This document shows, piece after piece, positions 11,359 through 23,400 of a DNA stretch of 64,000 bases. The translations under genes and the position numbers were made by a program. Numbering within the stretch: the stretch's first letter is position 1; each line of letters opens with the position of its first letter. The DNA is from Fallopia convolvulus (taxonomy: Eukaryota > Streptophyta > Magnoliopsida > Caryophyllales > Polygonaceae): NCBI GenBank assembly GCA_964016875.1, contig OZ024729.1:24200494-24264493 (forward strand), in the 5' to 3' direction. The notes under the pieces were generated by a model. The model was not told the DNA's origin and did no database searches. It saw nothing but the letters and a program-made list of their open reading frames with translations.

Positions 11359-14300
11359 TGTAATATCCGCGATATTTCAAGCTTTTTATAATATAATATT
11401 TATTATCAATAATTTTTTGTAATTAAAAGGGAGAATTTCTAAATATTAAATTAACTTCTATTATTTTCTTTTGAAAGAGATTATCAAGAAAATTAAAATA
11501 GATAAAAATTCAATAAAATAACATGAGGGGCATAGATTAGTAAAGTGAGGTGATTTAATAAGAAGAGCATTAGACAAAAATAAGGTCTTTTAGAAATTGA
11601 ATTTATTCCATAAAATAAATTACACAAAGGCCTAAAAATACAATTTACAAGCTTTGTAAAAAGAATGCAAGAGGTCTGCAAGAGCCGAGATTTGAACCCG
11701 AGACCTCTTGCAACTCACTCCACACGCCCACACACATAATCCGCCATGCCATTGTAACTTAACTACCCATAATTCCCCTCTTTTAATAAAATACTCTCAT
11801 ATTCTTCTTCTTCTTCAAACAAATCAAAGTTGATTTGACGCTTCACCATTGCATGCTCTTCTTTTTCCTCCCTTGGCTTGCAAGACACCCTCTCTTGCAT
11901 CATTCTTCCTTCACCATCAAACTAGCACACCCTTGACCAATCTACTTCCATCTCCTTCTTCTTCATTGGTTGATGGCCATTGCCATGGATCACCAAGTTG
12001 CACTCCTTTGCCTATTTAAAGGAGCTCCACCCTCACCAATGGCCTCCTTTCTCCCCTTTGTTCAACCCTCTAATTCACCTATTCAAAGGGTACTTGTGAA
12101 AGCTAGAAGAGCACATCATCTCTTTCTCTTCTCCCATTTTTCGTCCCCTAAACACCACAAAAAAATTCAGATTCTTCTTCCTCACTTAAATGCTGAATTT
12201 TACCCAAAAACAATTCCAGATTTTTGCACTAGTGGTGCATGATCTTCAAAGACCGATTCCGAGCTCGTTTCTCAACCAAATTGTGTGATTCAAGTCCCTA
12301 AATGTAGATGAAGTAATTGCCTACAAAACCCCTCAATCAATTGGGCACAAACACCACAAAAACCGAGCCAAAAATGCATTCAAACCAGTCGACTATGTGC
12401 AGTTTTCGGGCTTTCCGGGCTGGTGACGAGCGATTTTCGCTAGGCTCGTACGCCTTCGTTACTCATTCTTTTCCGGACTTTTTGCCAACAGTAGAAAGAG
12501 GGACATGAGAGGTTTCAGCTGTAGCAACTTTTCTCCCCACCCCTTTACTGGTGTCGCCGCTAGGACGGAGCGAACTTAACCTCGACGACCAACTTCGACC
12601 CACTCCAAGAGAACGGGCTGGCGACGACCGAAGTTCCCGACCACCGTACGCCGCCTTCAAGCCACCTTAGCCCGAGCCGTTGCCAACAGTTGGTAGAGGG
12701 GGTTTCCAGATACCGACTGTCGCTTGAATCGCCCCCATTGGCCTTCCGACGACGACGTAGCACACTGGCGAAGTTGGCTAGTTGTGCTGATTTTTTTTTC
12801 ACTTGGGAAGAAAGAAAAGAGGTGTGGGCCAACCACCTCGAAATCCGTGCCCTCTCCGCTATCGTTTTCGCTCGGTATAATTTTCCCGACCTATATGTTA
12901 ATTAACATCTATTTTAAAAATATTGTTCACATTAATAAAACTAACATGCATGTGAAGTAATAAAAGGAGATAATTTTGGCAAGATATTAAATAAATTATA
13001 ATAAATTATAAGAATAATATAGATGATTTTTTTTTATATATGAAGATTCTGTTTTTAAAAAAAATATTAAGTAAGATATTACAAATATTCTAGGATGTTA
13101 TTATTATAGCATAAAGTGACTTGGATGAAAAGAAATATTTTAGTTATAAGAAAGAAATTATTTTTGAACTAGAATATTATATTAATAGATTAAATTTATG
13201 AAGTGGATATTTATAGTTTTTTTCCATAAAAGAACGAAATTAATAATTTAGGTAAGTTACCTTATAAGGAAATTTAGAAACTCCTAGTTATGGAAACTTC
13301 CTTGTAGAGGAACTATAGGTATGACAACTTTATTTAATAAGAATTAAGTAGGTAAATACTTTTCTATTAAGAAAATATTACTAATAAAATATTTTAGATA
13401 AGGGAGGCAATATTCTAAGGTTCACCCAAGAATAATCGGAAATTTGAGAGTAATAGTTTATTTATCATAAATAAGTAAAAAGGATAATTTTTAATAATTA
13501 TTTTAATAATTATTTTTAAGTAAGGGTTTATGGAATAATAAGGATATTACAAAACCAAAATAATAATGAAGGAACATTATTATTTTAAATCATCTTCTAA
13601 ATTATTACCATAATAATTTAGATTTACGCTTCTCTTATAAAAGTATTATAAGAGAAAATCCAAGTTAAGAGGAATCCATATTTATAAGCCGTTCGTAAAT
13701 CCTGTGTCTTTAGGTAGGGATCCGCGTTCGAAGTTGCAAACCGCATCATCCGTCAAGAATCAATAGTATACGTTGTAAGCGAAGGCAAGTGGAATTTCCC
13801 CTTGCAACCTTTACATTCCATTTCGTAAAAATCCTTGATGTTGGGAACAATTTGTATGCTTAAATAAAAATGAATCTAGGAAATATTGATTGCTAGAAAT
13901 AACAACAATTGTTAGCGTAGTATACGTTATATTCCTTTGTTAGGATTATATATGCTAGTATGTTGTTATCTTGATTGATTACAATCTCGTTCAGAGATTT
14001 ACCTTGAATAAACTAGAAAGGGGTGCGGGTTAGCCGACACCTCTATACAACCTTACTAAGTCGTACGTCCATATAACTTTCGGGATCATGATCTCCATCC
14101 GCTCCGATTGCAAGGAGGGATTGTGCGGCACTCTAGCTAAGTGTCGGAGAATTGAAGTTCTCCTTCGGGTGGCTCGGTTTATCCGTGTCCCACCACTATC
14201 CATAAAAATATCATTAATAAGATTGAATATCTTTCGTCACTATATAAGATAAGTGCGTATGCACATTTAAGATACCAAAACCGGACCGGTCTCAAATGAT

Positions 14301-14987
14301 CGATCCGGCTCTCGGTCCGTTCAGGGCGCGAGAGGTTTTTACTTCTATGACTTAATAAACGTTCCCAACGTACTTTCGAAGTCCTTAAGAAGTCTACAAT
14401 CTAGTAGCTCTTCTATCGCTTTTCGAGTTATCTTTATCTAAGATATACTCTCCTTTGAATCACAAAAGCTCCACATAAACAAGTCCTATCGTATAGCCCT
14501 TCGTAAACACAACCCTAATATCTCTTTCGATAATACTTGACATTACCAAATTACCCTCGGGAAGTTCCCTTCCCGCTTGCTTAGTCTCTTAGACTAATTC
14601 TTCTTTTCCGCATGTTTGCCTGGCATTTTATCGCCCCTCGCGAATTATGTCAGAATCTAGGAATCCCAACAAGGCGTGAAGTGAAGACGAAGGAAGAACA
14701 AGGATTTTCAAGATGTACACCTTTCTATCATTTTGCCTTAGTTTCCTTACGTTTCAAGGACAAGCAGGTTTTGCATTTCAAGTCCGAACAACTTTATGTT
14801 TGAAAACAATGTAAGATGTTTTGTACGAACCAAATCTCCCTCGGGAGCATCTTTTCTATTTTATGAATTATGTTTATTTCCGCATTATTATTGTTCTATA
14901 TCATTCTAAAAGCCTTGGGTGACTTTGGACGGTAAAGTTTGAGCTCACTGGCGGTAATACCCAATGTTGTAAAATAGGGGTTTTACA
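11359..14987 (+). repeat. 3' LTR (3629 bp) of the gag-only element
   Basis: This is the partner of 2704-6338, with the same TG...CA ends (last bases TTTTACA), TATA box at 12013-12021 and T-arm-like hairpin at 11667-11711. It has a 21-bp purine-rich insertion at about 12808-12828 and lacks 26 bp that are present in the 5' LTR. Scattered substitutions, mostly transitions, separate the two copies. Confidence 0.95.
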
Positions 14988-15045
14988 GATATGGCATCGT
15001 GCTTGACTGCATGGGAAAAAGAAGCAACGAGATATGGCCAATACC

Positions 15046-15579
15046 CAGGGGCGTAGCTAGGAATTGAAGGCAGTGGGGGCTAAATTAGGGTTAAATTTGG
15101 GCTAAATTCATCAACTCAACACACATACACAAATAAATATCCTAGAATTTGAATTGGGGCTAATCGCCGGTCTCGCGGGTCACGACTGAGGAGAGACGGC
15201 TGGTCGCCGACGACCACGATGGTGGTCTGGTGGGGAGTTAGATTCCTTCTTTGGTCAAGATTGGAGTTATGGAGGTGTCGGGCAAGTTTCAATCGTGCCC
15301 TTTCGTGCGTACATATTTGGGTTATTCATGACTAACATACTAATTGGGCCACACCTTTAATTGGTCCATGATATAACCAAGCCCAAAACAAAATTTTCTT
15401 ACCAAATTATAACAAGGCTCAAATTGATCCCTTATTATCTTTATGGCTTTATTCCATCAACTTTCTGTAATGACCTAGCTCTAAACTCAGAGGGAATACT
15501 AAACCTATAAAAAATCAAATTTTTTTAAAATCCAATGGGGGCTACAGCCCCCACTGGGCACCAGTTAACTCCGCCACTG
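15046..15579. mobile_element. hAT-type non-autonomous element (534 bp)
   Basis: The termini are imperfect inverted repeats: CAGGGGCGTAGCTAG at the left, and CAGTGGCGGAGTTAAC as the reverse complement of the right. The flanks are an 8-bp target duplication with one mismatch (CCAATACC at 15038-15045, CCGATACC at 15580-15587). Eight-base duplications and CAGGGG ends are hAT hallmarks. There is no transposase. Near the right end a short palindrome (GGGGGCTACAGCCCCC) recurs in a related remnant at about 17643. Confidence 0.8.
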
Positions 15580-15736
15580 CCGATACCCTTGTTTTTTTTG
15601 GGTATATCAGATTTTATTGAAATGGGCTTTTTTGGATATCAAAGATATCGGCCCATACCCATATACTCTCATACCAAACACTAGATATGACCCGATACCG
15701 ATACCTGATATCAGGATATCAATACCAAACGGGCCC

Positions 15737-15884
15737 TAAATTCTTATTCAATCAAAAAAGAGTGATAAATTCTTAAGTTCTACTCAATCAGAAAAGTAGA
15801 AAATAGCGGATTACATTTAAATTTTAAAATTTTCAAGGGATTAAATTTTAAAAAAATTCAAGCGGGCTTGTTTGGTTACTAGAT
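15737..15884. other. Flank of the Harbinger insertion, no gene
   Basis: AT-rich sequence starting with the TAA target. The phrase GGGCTTGTTTGGTTACTAGA at 15864 resembles a Tourist-type terminus, but I found no matching second end. Confidence 0.3.
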
Positions 15885-15990
15885 ATGAGGCTGTACATAG
15901 GGTGAGGAGCCCAGTTGGACTGGTTGGTCCTTGGGGGGAAGAACCCCGAGGTCGCCGGTTCGACACCCACCGGTGACGAAACCATAACAT
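15885..15990 (+). repeat. tRNA-related SINE-like head
   Basis: An A-box-like stretch (TGGACTGGTTGGTCC, about 15914) is followed about 36 bases later by a good Pol III B box (GGTTCGACACC, 15957-15967). This spacing and these motifs are typical of tRNA-derived plant SINEs. No clear poly-A tail or target duplication is seen, so the 3' body may be lost. The Helitron starts shortly after. Confidence 0.5.
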
Positions 15991-16081
15991 TAATTTCTCT
16001 AGATATGTTTACAGTTCTCACCCGTTCAAGGGTGCTCTAGGTTGTGTTTCTGGTAACTAAAACACAACATTTTGCTACTTA

Positions 16082-17342
16082 TCTACCTTAGTACAATTGT
16101 AAAGCAAAAACTATGTCTTTACAAAATATTGTGCCACAAGGCACAAGCTGAAAAAAAATTATATATATTCCAGAGAAAAAAAGGAGCAGAAAATCAATTG
16201 AAAAAATTGGCCACATCTCCCACGTCTTCACCCATTGTTGGAACGGTTCCATCTCTTTCCAAACTTTCATATATCATTATTGTACTTTCTCTCTTCACAA
16301 TTCATTCCAATATGTGGTTAATGTTGTTTAACTAGATATGTCAATTGGTTGTTTCATGCTGGCAATTACATTCATCCGATGAGATTTACTTTATTAAAGT
16401 TGGATGATTTAGTTAGGGTTCATCTTAATTATTGAATCCTTATCTTAATAAGTTTTTTGCATGATTTATGTATGCAACTTTTTAAGAATCGTGTTAGACG
16501 TGGATAAGGGATATCTTTTTATCCTTTGAATTACCCTGAATTGTGGACTGTGGAGGTCAATCGTGAAGCTTTCTAGATCATTCTCATATTTTCTCTTCTT
16601 GGATACATATTCCGTGAGTGAAATACCGATGACATATATTTGAAATTATGGTTTTTGAGATCAACTTTGTGTACTTGGATTTTGTTTAATTCCCTATTAA
16701 TATGTCAAGTAAGGTTTAGTGGTTGAGAAAATATTTACAGCAACAAAAACATGTGCACCAACAGGTTAAATATAAGCTAATAACATCAGAATGAAGTGCA
16801 CGTACATTATCTCCAACTCTCCAAGTAAATCAAACCGGTTTCTATCTTTTTGAGTATAATGTTGAATTATTTTCGCTTTCATTTCAAAATCTTTAAGCTT
16901 ATAGATGTTAATTAATCTTATGTCATTGGTATTGGATCTGTTATAATATTCTTAAAAACATCTTTGCAACTTGACATCACAATTTCAAACTATGATGATC
17001 ATGAAATTGAAGAGGACATAGCTCATTTTTCAAAATACATGGAGTGCTTAATCTTCCTCACATCAAGCGTAAGATACCTCTTTATATTTGACAACTGCTT
17101 TTGCTTAAGAAATTTTTGCTTTCGACCCTTAATTAGCACAAAAAAAAATAGTTTACCATTTTTATTTAAGGTAAAAATTTAGAAGCAGTTTCCCCACTAT
17201 CCCACTATTCCATTTTGGCACACGCCCACACAAACCACTACATGGTATCACTACTCTATGTGAATTGAATTTAATTATTATAGTAAAAATTACTGTATTT
17301 ATTTCTATTACCCTCTACATACATGTACGGGAATAACACTAG
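16082..17342 (+). mobile_element. Non-autonomous Helitron (1261 bp)
   Basis: It starts TCTACCTTAG after an A and ends CTAG before a T, as expected for insertion between A and T. A hairpin precedes the 3' end (CCC..TACAT/ATGTA.GGG at about 17311-17331, 11 bases from the end). The first 60 bases (AATTGTAAAGCAAAAACTATG...) match the 5' part of the outer Helitron at 55722-55780. No Rep/helicase gene is present. I saw no other gene in it. Confidence 0.72.
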
Positions 17343-17760
17343 TTACAAATGACATAACATGAAATACAAGTATATGCCAACATACATCGAGCTTTTTTAG
17401 TTACGGGATATCAGGTCTTCAACCTTCCACTCACTTCTCAAGTTTGCACTCAAATAACTTCATTTTACTTAGACTCACGAAATTGAAGAGGTGTGGGACT
17501 GTAATCATAAAATATATTAAGCATCAATATTCATGGTGTTCATACAATCAAAAAACCAACAGAACTTCAAGAGCAAATAGGTGCCTCTACCCTAATGCAA
17601 AGAGTGTTTTTGTATATTTTAATTATTATTTTTTAAATCTCAGTGGGGGTTGTAGCCCCCACTGGGCACTACACAGATTCGCCCATGGGAATATAGGCCT
17701 ATATCATGATGCAATGTTGTGCTTAAAATCATGTCCAAGATTTGGTTTAGAAAATTAGAC
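17343..17760. repeat. hAT-related remnant
   Basis: The segment 17640-17687 (CAGTGGGGGTTGTAGCCCCC, then ACTGGGCAC and CGCCC) aligns with the right end of the 534-bp hAT element. No left terminus or target duplication was found. Nothing else is recognisable. Confidence 0.4.
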
Positions 17761-18900
17761 CTTATTTGGATAGCATTGTTTATGTGACTCAAGGAGCTTT
17801 TGTTCTTTGGCGTGCTATCACTCGTAATGCAAGAGTAGCTCATGAGCTAGTCAAAGGATATGAGAGGAAAGGTATATCTCCAAGATATATGTTCCAAGTT
17901 GATTTACAAAAGGCTTATGAATGTGTGAGGTAGGATTATCTTAAGCAAGCCATGGTCTTTTTCAACTTTCCTAAGAAGCTAATAGGGTGGATTATGCAGT
18001 GTGTTTCTTCTACTTGGTACTCCATCATATTAATGGGGAGACTAGTGGCTTCTTCCCCGGTAAGAGAAGTTTGAGATAAGGTGATCCATTGTCACCTTTT
18101 CTCTTTGTCCCTATCATGGAAATATTCTCTAAAAAGCATGCCTTGCTAGTAAGAAGAAAGGCTTTTGCTTTACCCTAAATGCAAGCAACTAAGACTAAGT
18201 TTTTGTTGACATCATCTTTAATAACATCATCTTTAACTAAGACTAAGTTTTTGTTGCAAACTCAGAATTGTGGTCAAACTCAGGCTCACAGGTAGACGTG
18301 GGAGTGCTATGAGGAGAAGACTACAACTTTGAGGTTAACTGTGTTTTTTTTTTTTGGTTTCCCTCGGGAATTGTGTGGTTGTTTCTTTTGTTTGGCTAAG
18401 GCTTACTTGTATATGGGGAAATGTGGGTTTTCTGGGTAGATTGTTTGTCAAGCTCCATTCCCCTGTTAAGGGTTTGGAGTATAGGCTTTGCTTGTATCTT
18501 GCGCCAATATCCTTTAGTGATATTGGAGTTTTGTACTTATTTTTTCTATCAATATATTCTTTTACCACTCTAAAAAAAACATAGTTTTTGTTGACGATCT
18601 TTTAAATTTCGACAAACCTACTAGATCTACATTGTAGATTATTAAATGTAGTTTGTTGGAGTTTAGGAGAGAGTTTGGCTTGAATGCAAATGCTTTTAAG
18701 AGCAAAGTGTACTTTAGAGCTTTGAATAACACTACCAAATTTGAGTTAGGTTAGCTTCTAGCAATAGAGCTTGGGCATTTTCCCATTAGATATCTTGGCT
18801 TGCCTTTGCATACAAGAAGACTTAAGTTAAGAGAATACATGCCTCTAATCAATAGAATAACTTATGGGTTGTTTCACTTGTGGGTAGAAAGGGCTTTTTG
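17761..18900 (+). pseudogene. L1-type LINE reverse transcriptase remnant
   Basis: Translation in shifting frames gives a plant L1 reverse transcriptase. Near 17790 it reads GAFVLWRAITRNARVAHELV, then GISPRYMFQVDLQKAYECV (the DLxKAYD-like block), a degenerate GLRQGDPLSPFLF block around 18080-18105, and after an insertion FVDDLLNF (the F/YxDD block) near 18588. Then come LNANAFKSKVYF and HFPIRYLGLPLHTRRL, which correspond to the usual L1 NxxKS and YLGxPL motifs. Several stops interrupt it (for example TAG after YECVR near 17931). The 5' and 3' ends are not defined. A second, shorter L1 fragment lies inside it (18257-18582). Confidence 0.82.
18257..18582 (+). mobile_element. 5'-truncated L1-like retroposon inserted in the LINE remnant
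   Basis: The insert ends in a short A-run (TCTAAAAAAAACAT) preceded by ATCAATATATTCTTTTACC, a phrase typical of plant L1 3' ends. It is flanked by an 11-bp duplication AGTTTTTGTTG (18246-18256 and 18583-18593). A further copy of the flank near 18190-18207 shows a small local duplication as well. Confidence 0.6.
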
Positions 18901-19291
18901 GGTGAAAAGTGATTTTTAGTGTATTGAAAAACGTAAAAAGTAGAGAAAGTTGCACGAATTTCAAGAGTATTAAAAATAGCTTTTGGGTAAAAGGACCTTT
19001 TGGGTGAAAGTGAAACAATGCCTTAATGCAGAGGAAGAATGTTAGGCACGAGTTTAAATCATTTGTTCAATGATTGACGGGGGTCTTATCTTTTTAGATG
19101 CAAACTCTACTTATTCCTAAAGGTCTCATGAAAAGGATTGTTAGAGTACTCTCAAAGGTTGTCCAAAGTCTTGGGCATCAAAGAGAGAGACAATAAAAAA
19201 ATAATAAATGGAAGAAAGAGAGTGATGACCAAATGAAAATTGGGCATGGTGATGACCAAAACTTGTTTTGGGCAATGCCTTGACATAGTAG
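18901..19291. other. Intervening sequence without a gene
   Basis: AT-rich, with no supported coding region or terminus. It runs to the AGTAG target site of the Tat element. Confidence 0.3.
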
Positions 19292-20108
19292 TGATGAAAC
19301 CCGAAATGAAAGGCTCGCTAGAAGACAAGAAACGAGATTATTATATTCGAAAGTGCAAACACTTGCTTCTTTATTTATGATTTTCTTTACAGCGAGGTTT
19401 ACAGGCCCACGAGGCCAACAGATTATTTGAGAATTACACCCTTCACCTCCTACGATTATCCGAGATCTCGACCTAACAATGTCCGAGATCCCCCAGTGGC
19501 CAGCTAGCTCTAAGCGTCACTTGCCGGTCCCTTTGAGCGAGGTTGAGTTGCGGAGTCTTTGATGTGAGGTAGAGCGAGGTGTAAGAGGCTTGCGAGGTGG
19601 TGTAGCGAGGTCTTTGATGTGAGCGGAGACTCTGTGAAACTTGAAGTCTTTTTGTGGACTTCGCTTGTCTATTGCGAGGCCTTTTAACGGTGTTCCAATC
19701 ACGTCGATCTTCAACGAGCAAGAAAGTTCTTGAGTTCAAGATGTTTTTCGACCCCTTTTCCATTTGAGAATCTCCTCTTTTTATAGAGGATTGGGGAGTC
19801 GAGTTTTGGTCGTTGTCCGATGTGGGACGCCCGAGATCAAGGGCTCTGATTGGCCTAGAGGCGAGGCAGCCGGTGATTGGCTCGAAGAGCGGCGTTCGCT
19901 GAGTGGTCATGGTGGGCGGGCGCAAGTAGAGTCGGTTACGAGGTCGAGACCTCGCTCCGAGGTCGAGGGGGACCTCGTGGGGTAGGAATTTTGTTAAAAT
20001 AAATGGGTATGGTTGTGGGCCCCAGGATCATCCTCAAGGGTCCCTTTGACCTCGTTTGACCCTCATACCTCGGGCCCACCTCTTGCTTCGCTATTTTGAG
20101 CATCATCA
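19292..20108 (-). repeat. 3' LTR of the Tat element (left copy)
   Basis: On the minus strand it begins TGATGATGC and ends TTTCATCA. It matches 30453-31269 over the full 817 bp with about nine differences. It carries the LTR TATA box on the minus strand at 19777-19785. Confidence 0.93.
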
Positions 20109-20400
20109 CAACCCCATGGCTTTGGGGACCTCGCCCCGAGGGTCGCAGGGCATAAGTTCTCAAAGATTGCGGGGTGCGAGGCTCTGAGAGGTGGGTAGGC
20201 ATTTTGCGAGGCTTCAAGGGTTTCCGAGGTTCCTGGGGAGCATCTTGCGAAGACCTCCCTTTGCGAGGTTCTACACTTAGCTTTTCTTTGGTTGGCAAAG
20301 GTAAAGCTTTTCTGGGCTTGCTCTTCGTGTTTTGCTTAATGGGCCGCGCAGGAGGGACAGGCCCAATAAGCCTAACTGGGTAGGGGAGGCCCAAGCCTGC
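20109..20400. other. Region between 3' LTR and the antisense promoter
   Basis: GC-rich, with many GCGAGG/CCTCGC phrases like those in the LTR and tandem array. A PPT should lie next to 20108 on the minus strand. Only a weak purine stretch (ATGGGGTTG) is visible. No gene is seen. Confidence 0.4.
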
Positions 20401-20404
20401 CCTT

Positions 20405-20410
20405 TATAAG
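20405..20410 (+). promoter_or_regulatory. TATA box for the antisense gene
   Basis: CTTTATAAGTG lies on the plus strand, about 170 bp before the first intron donor and followed by a pyrimidine-rich leader. It sits inside the retrotransposon but outside the LTR, so the antisense gene would have its own promoter. This is inferred from position and sequence only. Confidence 0.5.
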
Positions 20411-20434
20411 TGCGTACTTCACACGCCTCCCCAT

Positions 20435-23400
20435 TTATCTCTTCTTCCCAGATTTTCGCCTTCTCTCTTTCTGTCTTTTTGGCTTCCTGCGAACGGTTTC
20501 TTCAGACGGTTTCCGGCGAGCCTCATCCATCTTCCGGTTGCACCACCGCCTCCTCCTCGTCGATTCTGAACAAGTAAGTCTTCGACTTTTCTTCTCCCGC
20601 TTCTTGTTTGCTTTTGATTTCTCCCTGCTTGTTTTTTGTGCCGTGTTTTGGAGAGGCGATGGAGTGTCGCCTGGTGTTTCGCGCCGGCATCACGGTGGCG
20701 AAACAGCGGTGGTGAGGTCGGCGTGAGTTTCCGTCTGCTTTTTCTCGTCGTTTTCCCTTTGCTCCTTTCTCTTCTTTTCTCTTTCGTTTCGCCTTGCGCC
20801 CTAGCGGGTAGTGGTTGCCCCTTGGCGTTTCGTACCGGCGACAAGGTGGCGGGACGGTGGGGTGAGGGTGGCGAACGCCATGCACTCGGATTCCTCGCCC
20901 TCCAACCGACGGTTGTCTCTTTTTATTTTTCGGCGGTTTTGAATTTTTGAAGCTCTTGGAAACCCAAATGTCCTGACGACTGATTGATGGGACGTTAGGG
21001 TCTCCACCGCCGCTCTCGACCGCTGGCTTCCATTTCATCTTCTCTTTCCTCTTTCTGGCGCTTCGACTTTTTCCTTTTTGGCGCTTCGACTTCTTCCTTT
21101 TTGGCGCTTCGACTTCTCCCTCGCCGTCCTATCTTGTCAGAGTAGCCCCTAGGGTGCCACGTGGCTCCTCGCCTCTTATGATCCGGAATTTCTCTTTCTC
21201 ACGAGGTTATGACCTCGCACTGCTTTTCTTCCGATGTTGCGACCTCGCATTGTTTTTTCTTGGTTATCGTGCCCGACGTCTCAATGCTTCTTTCTTTTCC
21301 AGGTGCTAGCCTTCCGCGGCCTGGACATCGTTCTTTTCATGCCTAGGAGAGCCTCCGCTAGCCCTCCGCCCGGCTTCGCTTTCAGAGTCCAAGAGGGTTT
21401 TTACGAGGAGGTTTCGGAGTCCGCGGGAAGCGTAGAACTCAGCGACTCTCAGAATCCGAGGTCCCCTTCGCAGGTTTTCAGCGAGCCTTCTTCAAGCGAC
21501 TCCGAGGTCTCTATTAATTCGTGCTTCTCCCATCTTCGAACGTCGTCGGGCGTTGAAATGGCTTCGTCTTCTACCCCAGACGAGGTTGTTACTGAGGTCG
21601 AAGCGCGGCCGGTTGTGGGAACGACCTCAGCGCCGCCTCCTTACGTGCCCCCGAGCTTCCCTGCGGCGTACATCACCGACGCCGTGTCCCGCGTCCTGAG
21701 GGTCCTGGAGGAACGGATCCCCATGACCCCGGGTTCCGTCGAGGCTCGTCTATCCGAGGGGGTGGCCACCGAGCTCGAGCTGAAGGACCTTACAGATATT
21801 GCCAAGGACTTTGCTTGGCCCGAGGGGGTTGAGTTGGCGCTTCCCGAGGAGGGGGGTCACTCCTTGGCGTCTTACGACAGGTGCGTGGTTGTGCACCTCT
21901 TCAGCCTTCAGGCGGGCTTCAGGCTGCCCTTGGCCCAACATTTTGTTGATTATCTGTGGGCCATGAGGATCTGCCCTGCGCAGCTGTTTCCGAACGCTTG
22001 GCGGTTGCTGTGTGCCTACACGATTCGCAGTCGCGAACTTGGGGATGGACCGAGACATGACTACCTGTCGGCTTTATTCCTAGCGAGGAGAGACACTCGG
22101 TCCCGAAGCCTTATCAACCTTAGCACGCCGCTTATCAAGATCACCACGGCCCCTTCGAACGTCGGGCCGTGGAAGCCGAATTGGTTCTTGGTTCGCGACC
22201 CCACCGGGAGATATCTCAATTTTCCGGTAACGCCGGGCGAATTTGTTCGGTGCGTGACCCCGCTGGAGGTTGATGAGCTCAAGGCGCTCAGGGTCTGATA
22301 CGCCACGGCGAGTCAGGCACCGTTTCAGGTGTATCTTTCTCAGGACCAGCTTGAGCGGGCTGGACTGAGCCTCGGCCTCCCTCCCAGCGAGGGAAAAGAG
22401 GGTACTCAATCCCTTTCCTGACATTCCCTGATTTGATTTTTTTTCTTTTTGATGTTGAGGGGCGAGGTTTACAACCCCACGGGCTTATTTTGTCTCATTA
22501 CTGTCATTAACTTGCTTCTAGCTTTTCTTATCTAATTTTTTCGTTCTCTTTTTTTCTGACAGTGAACCTACTCGGCGCTCTTACCTCGAAGTCACAGGGC
22601 AAAAGGCCTGTGACTTCTTCCTCCAACGCTTCGAGACCCCAGGGCCAACTTGGGGTCGTCATGAAGGAACCGGCCTCGCAGGCGAGGCCTCCCGCCCCGC
22701 AAAGCAAGACGACAGCCCCGACGCTGAAGGCGCCGGCGTCGAAGACGAGCGGGGGGGTGGCGTCCAAGGGGGACGCCGCAAGGACATCCTCCCATCACTC
22801 TCGAGGATCCGGGGATAAGGCCGGGTCCAAAAGGAAGGACGAGGGTTCTCTTCGGGGGGAGAAAAGGAAGAAACGAAAGGAGGATGGGCAGGGGGAAACC
22901 CCGGGGGGCGTGATGGTCGAACGCCCTGGGCCCGCGAGCCGAGTTATCTCGGCCACCGGGCCTCCTGCCGAGAAGTTCCACTGCCCTGGTCCTTCCCGGG
23001 GCGTGTCTGAAGACTAGGACAGGACCGTTTGGCCCGACGAGGTTGCATGGGCCAACAACCTCTCGGAGGCAGCCCTCAACGATGAGATCCTCCGCTACTC
23101 CGCGATGGTATATCTTGCCCTTTTTCGTTCATTATTTTTTGTTTGGCTTTATTATTCTTGTTCTTGTTTTGACGTGCTCTTTTATTGCTCCAGAATACCT
23201 TCTTCGCGAACTACAACTGCGGCCGCATCGTCCTTCTCCATAGGAATCTGGGCAGGATGGAGGCGAGGCTCCAAGAGCGGGACGCCGAGCTAGAGAAGAA
23301 GGGAAAGAGCCTTGCAGAGGCCGAGAAACGCGTTCGCGTCGCGGAGATCGCGGCAGCGGACGAAACCAAGGACGCCTCGAGGGCCAAGGAGGAGCTGAGG

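Larger units (their letters stand above)
2704..14987 (+). mobile_element. Non-autonomous gag-only LTR retrotransposon with 3.6 kb LTRs (TR-GAG type)
   Basis: Both LTRs start TGTAATATCC and end TTACA. The element is flanked by a perfect 5-bp duplication GATAT (2699-2703 and 14988-14992). A primer-binding site complementary to initiator tRNA-Met follows the 5' LTR, and a polypurine tract abuts the 3' LTR. The 5.0 kb interior encodes a Gag with two CCHC knuckles and an upstream ORF pair. No protease, reverse transcriptase, RNase H or integrase motif is visible in any frame. It must therefore borrow enzymes from another element, as TR-GAG and LARD elements do. The LTR ends and PBS resemble Ty3/Gypsy chromoviruses. 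The two LTRs are nearly identical, so insertion was recent. Confidence 0.95.
1..15736 (-). mobile_element. PIF/Harbinger-type DNA transposon, left end outside the window, split by two later insertions
   Basis: The segments 1-2703, 14988-15045 and 15588-15736 read as one minus-strand element once the LTR retrotransposon and the hAT element are removed. It carries the two genes typical of PIF/Harbinger: a DDE transposase and a Myb/SANT-like protein. The right terminus ends CCAAACGGGCCC followed by TAA, i.e. GGGCCCGTTTGG on the minus strand. This matches PIF/Tourist-type terminal repeats and the 3-bp TAA/TTA target. The left terminus lies before position 1, so the terminal repeat cannot be paired here. 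The coding parts carry stops and frameshifts, so the copy is dead. That the right end belongs to the same element is inferred from terminus type and order, not proved. Confidence 0.65.

Noticed and set aside
15864..15884. GGGCTTGTTTGGTTAC as the terminus of a second Tourist-like MITE
   Set aside because: No inverted partner or TAA/TTA duplication could be found nearby.
20419..21038. Minus-strand open frames rich in Arg/Lys opposite the antisense gene leader
   Set aside because: They are a compositional effect of CT-rich leader and intron sequence; they overlap the first intron and match nothing in gag-pol.
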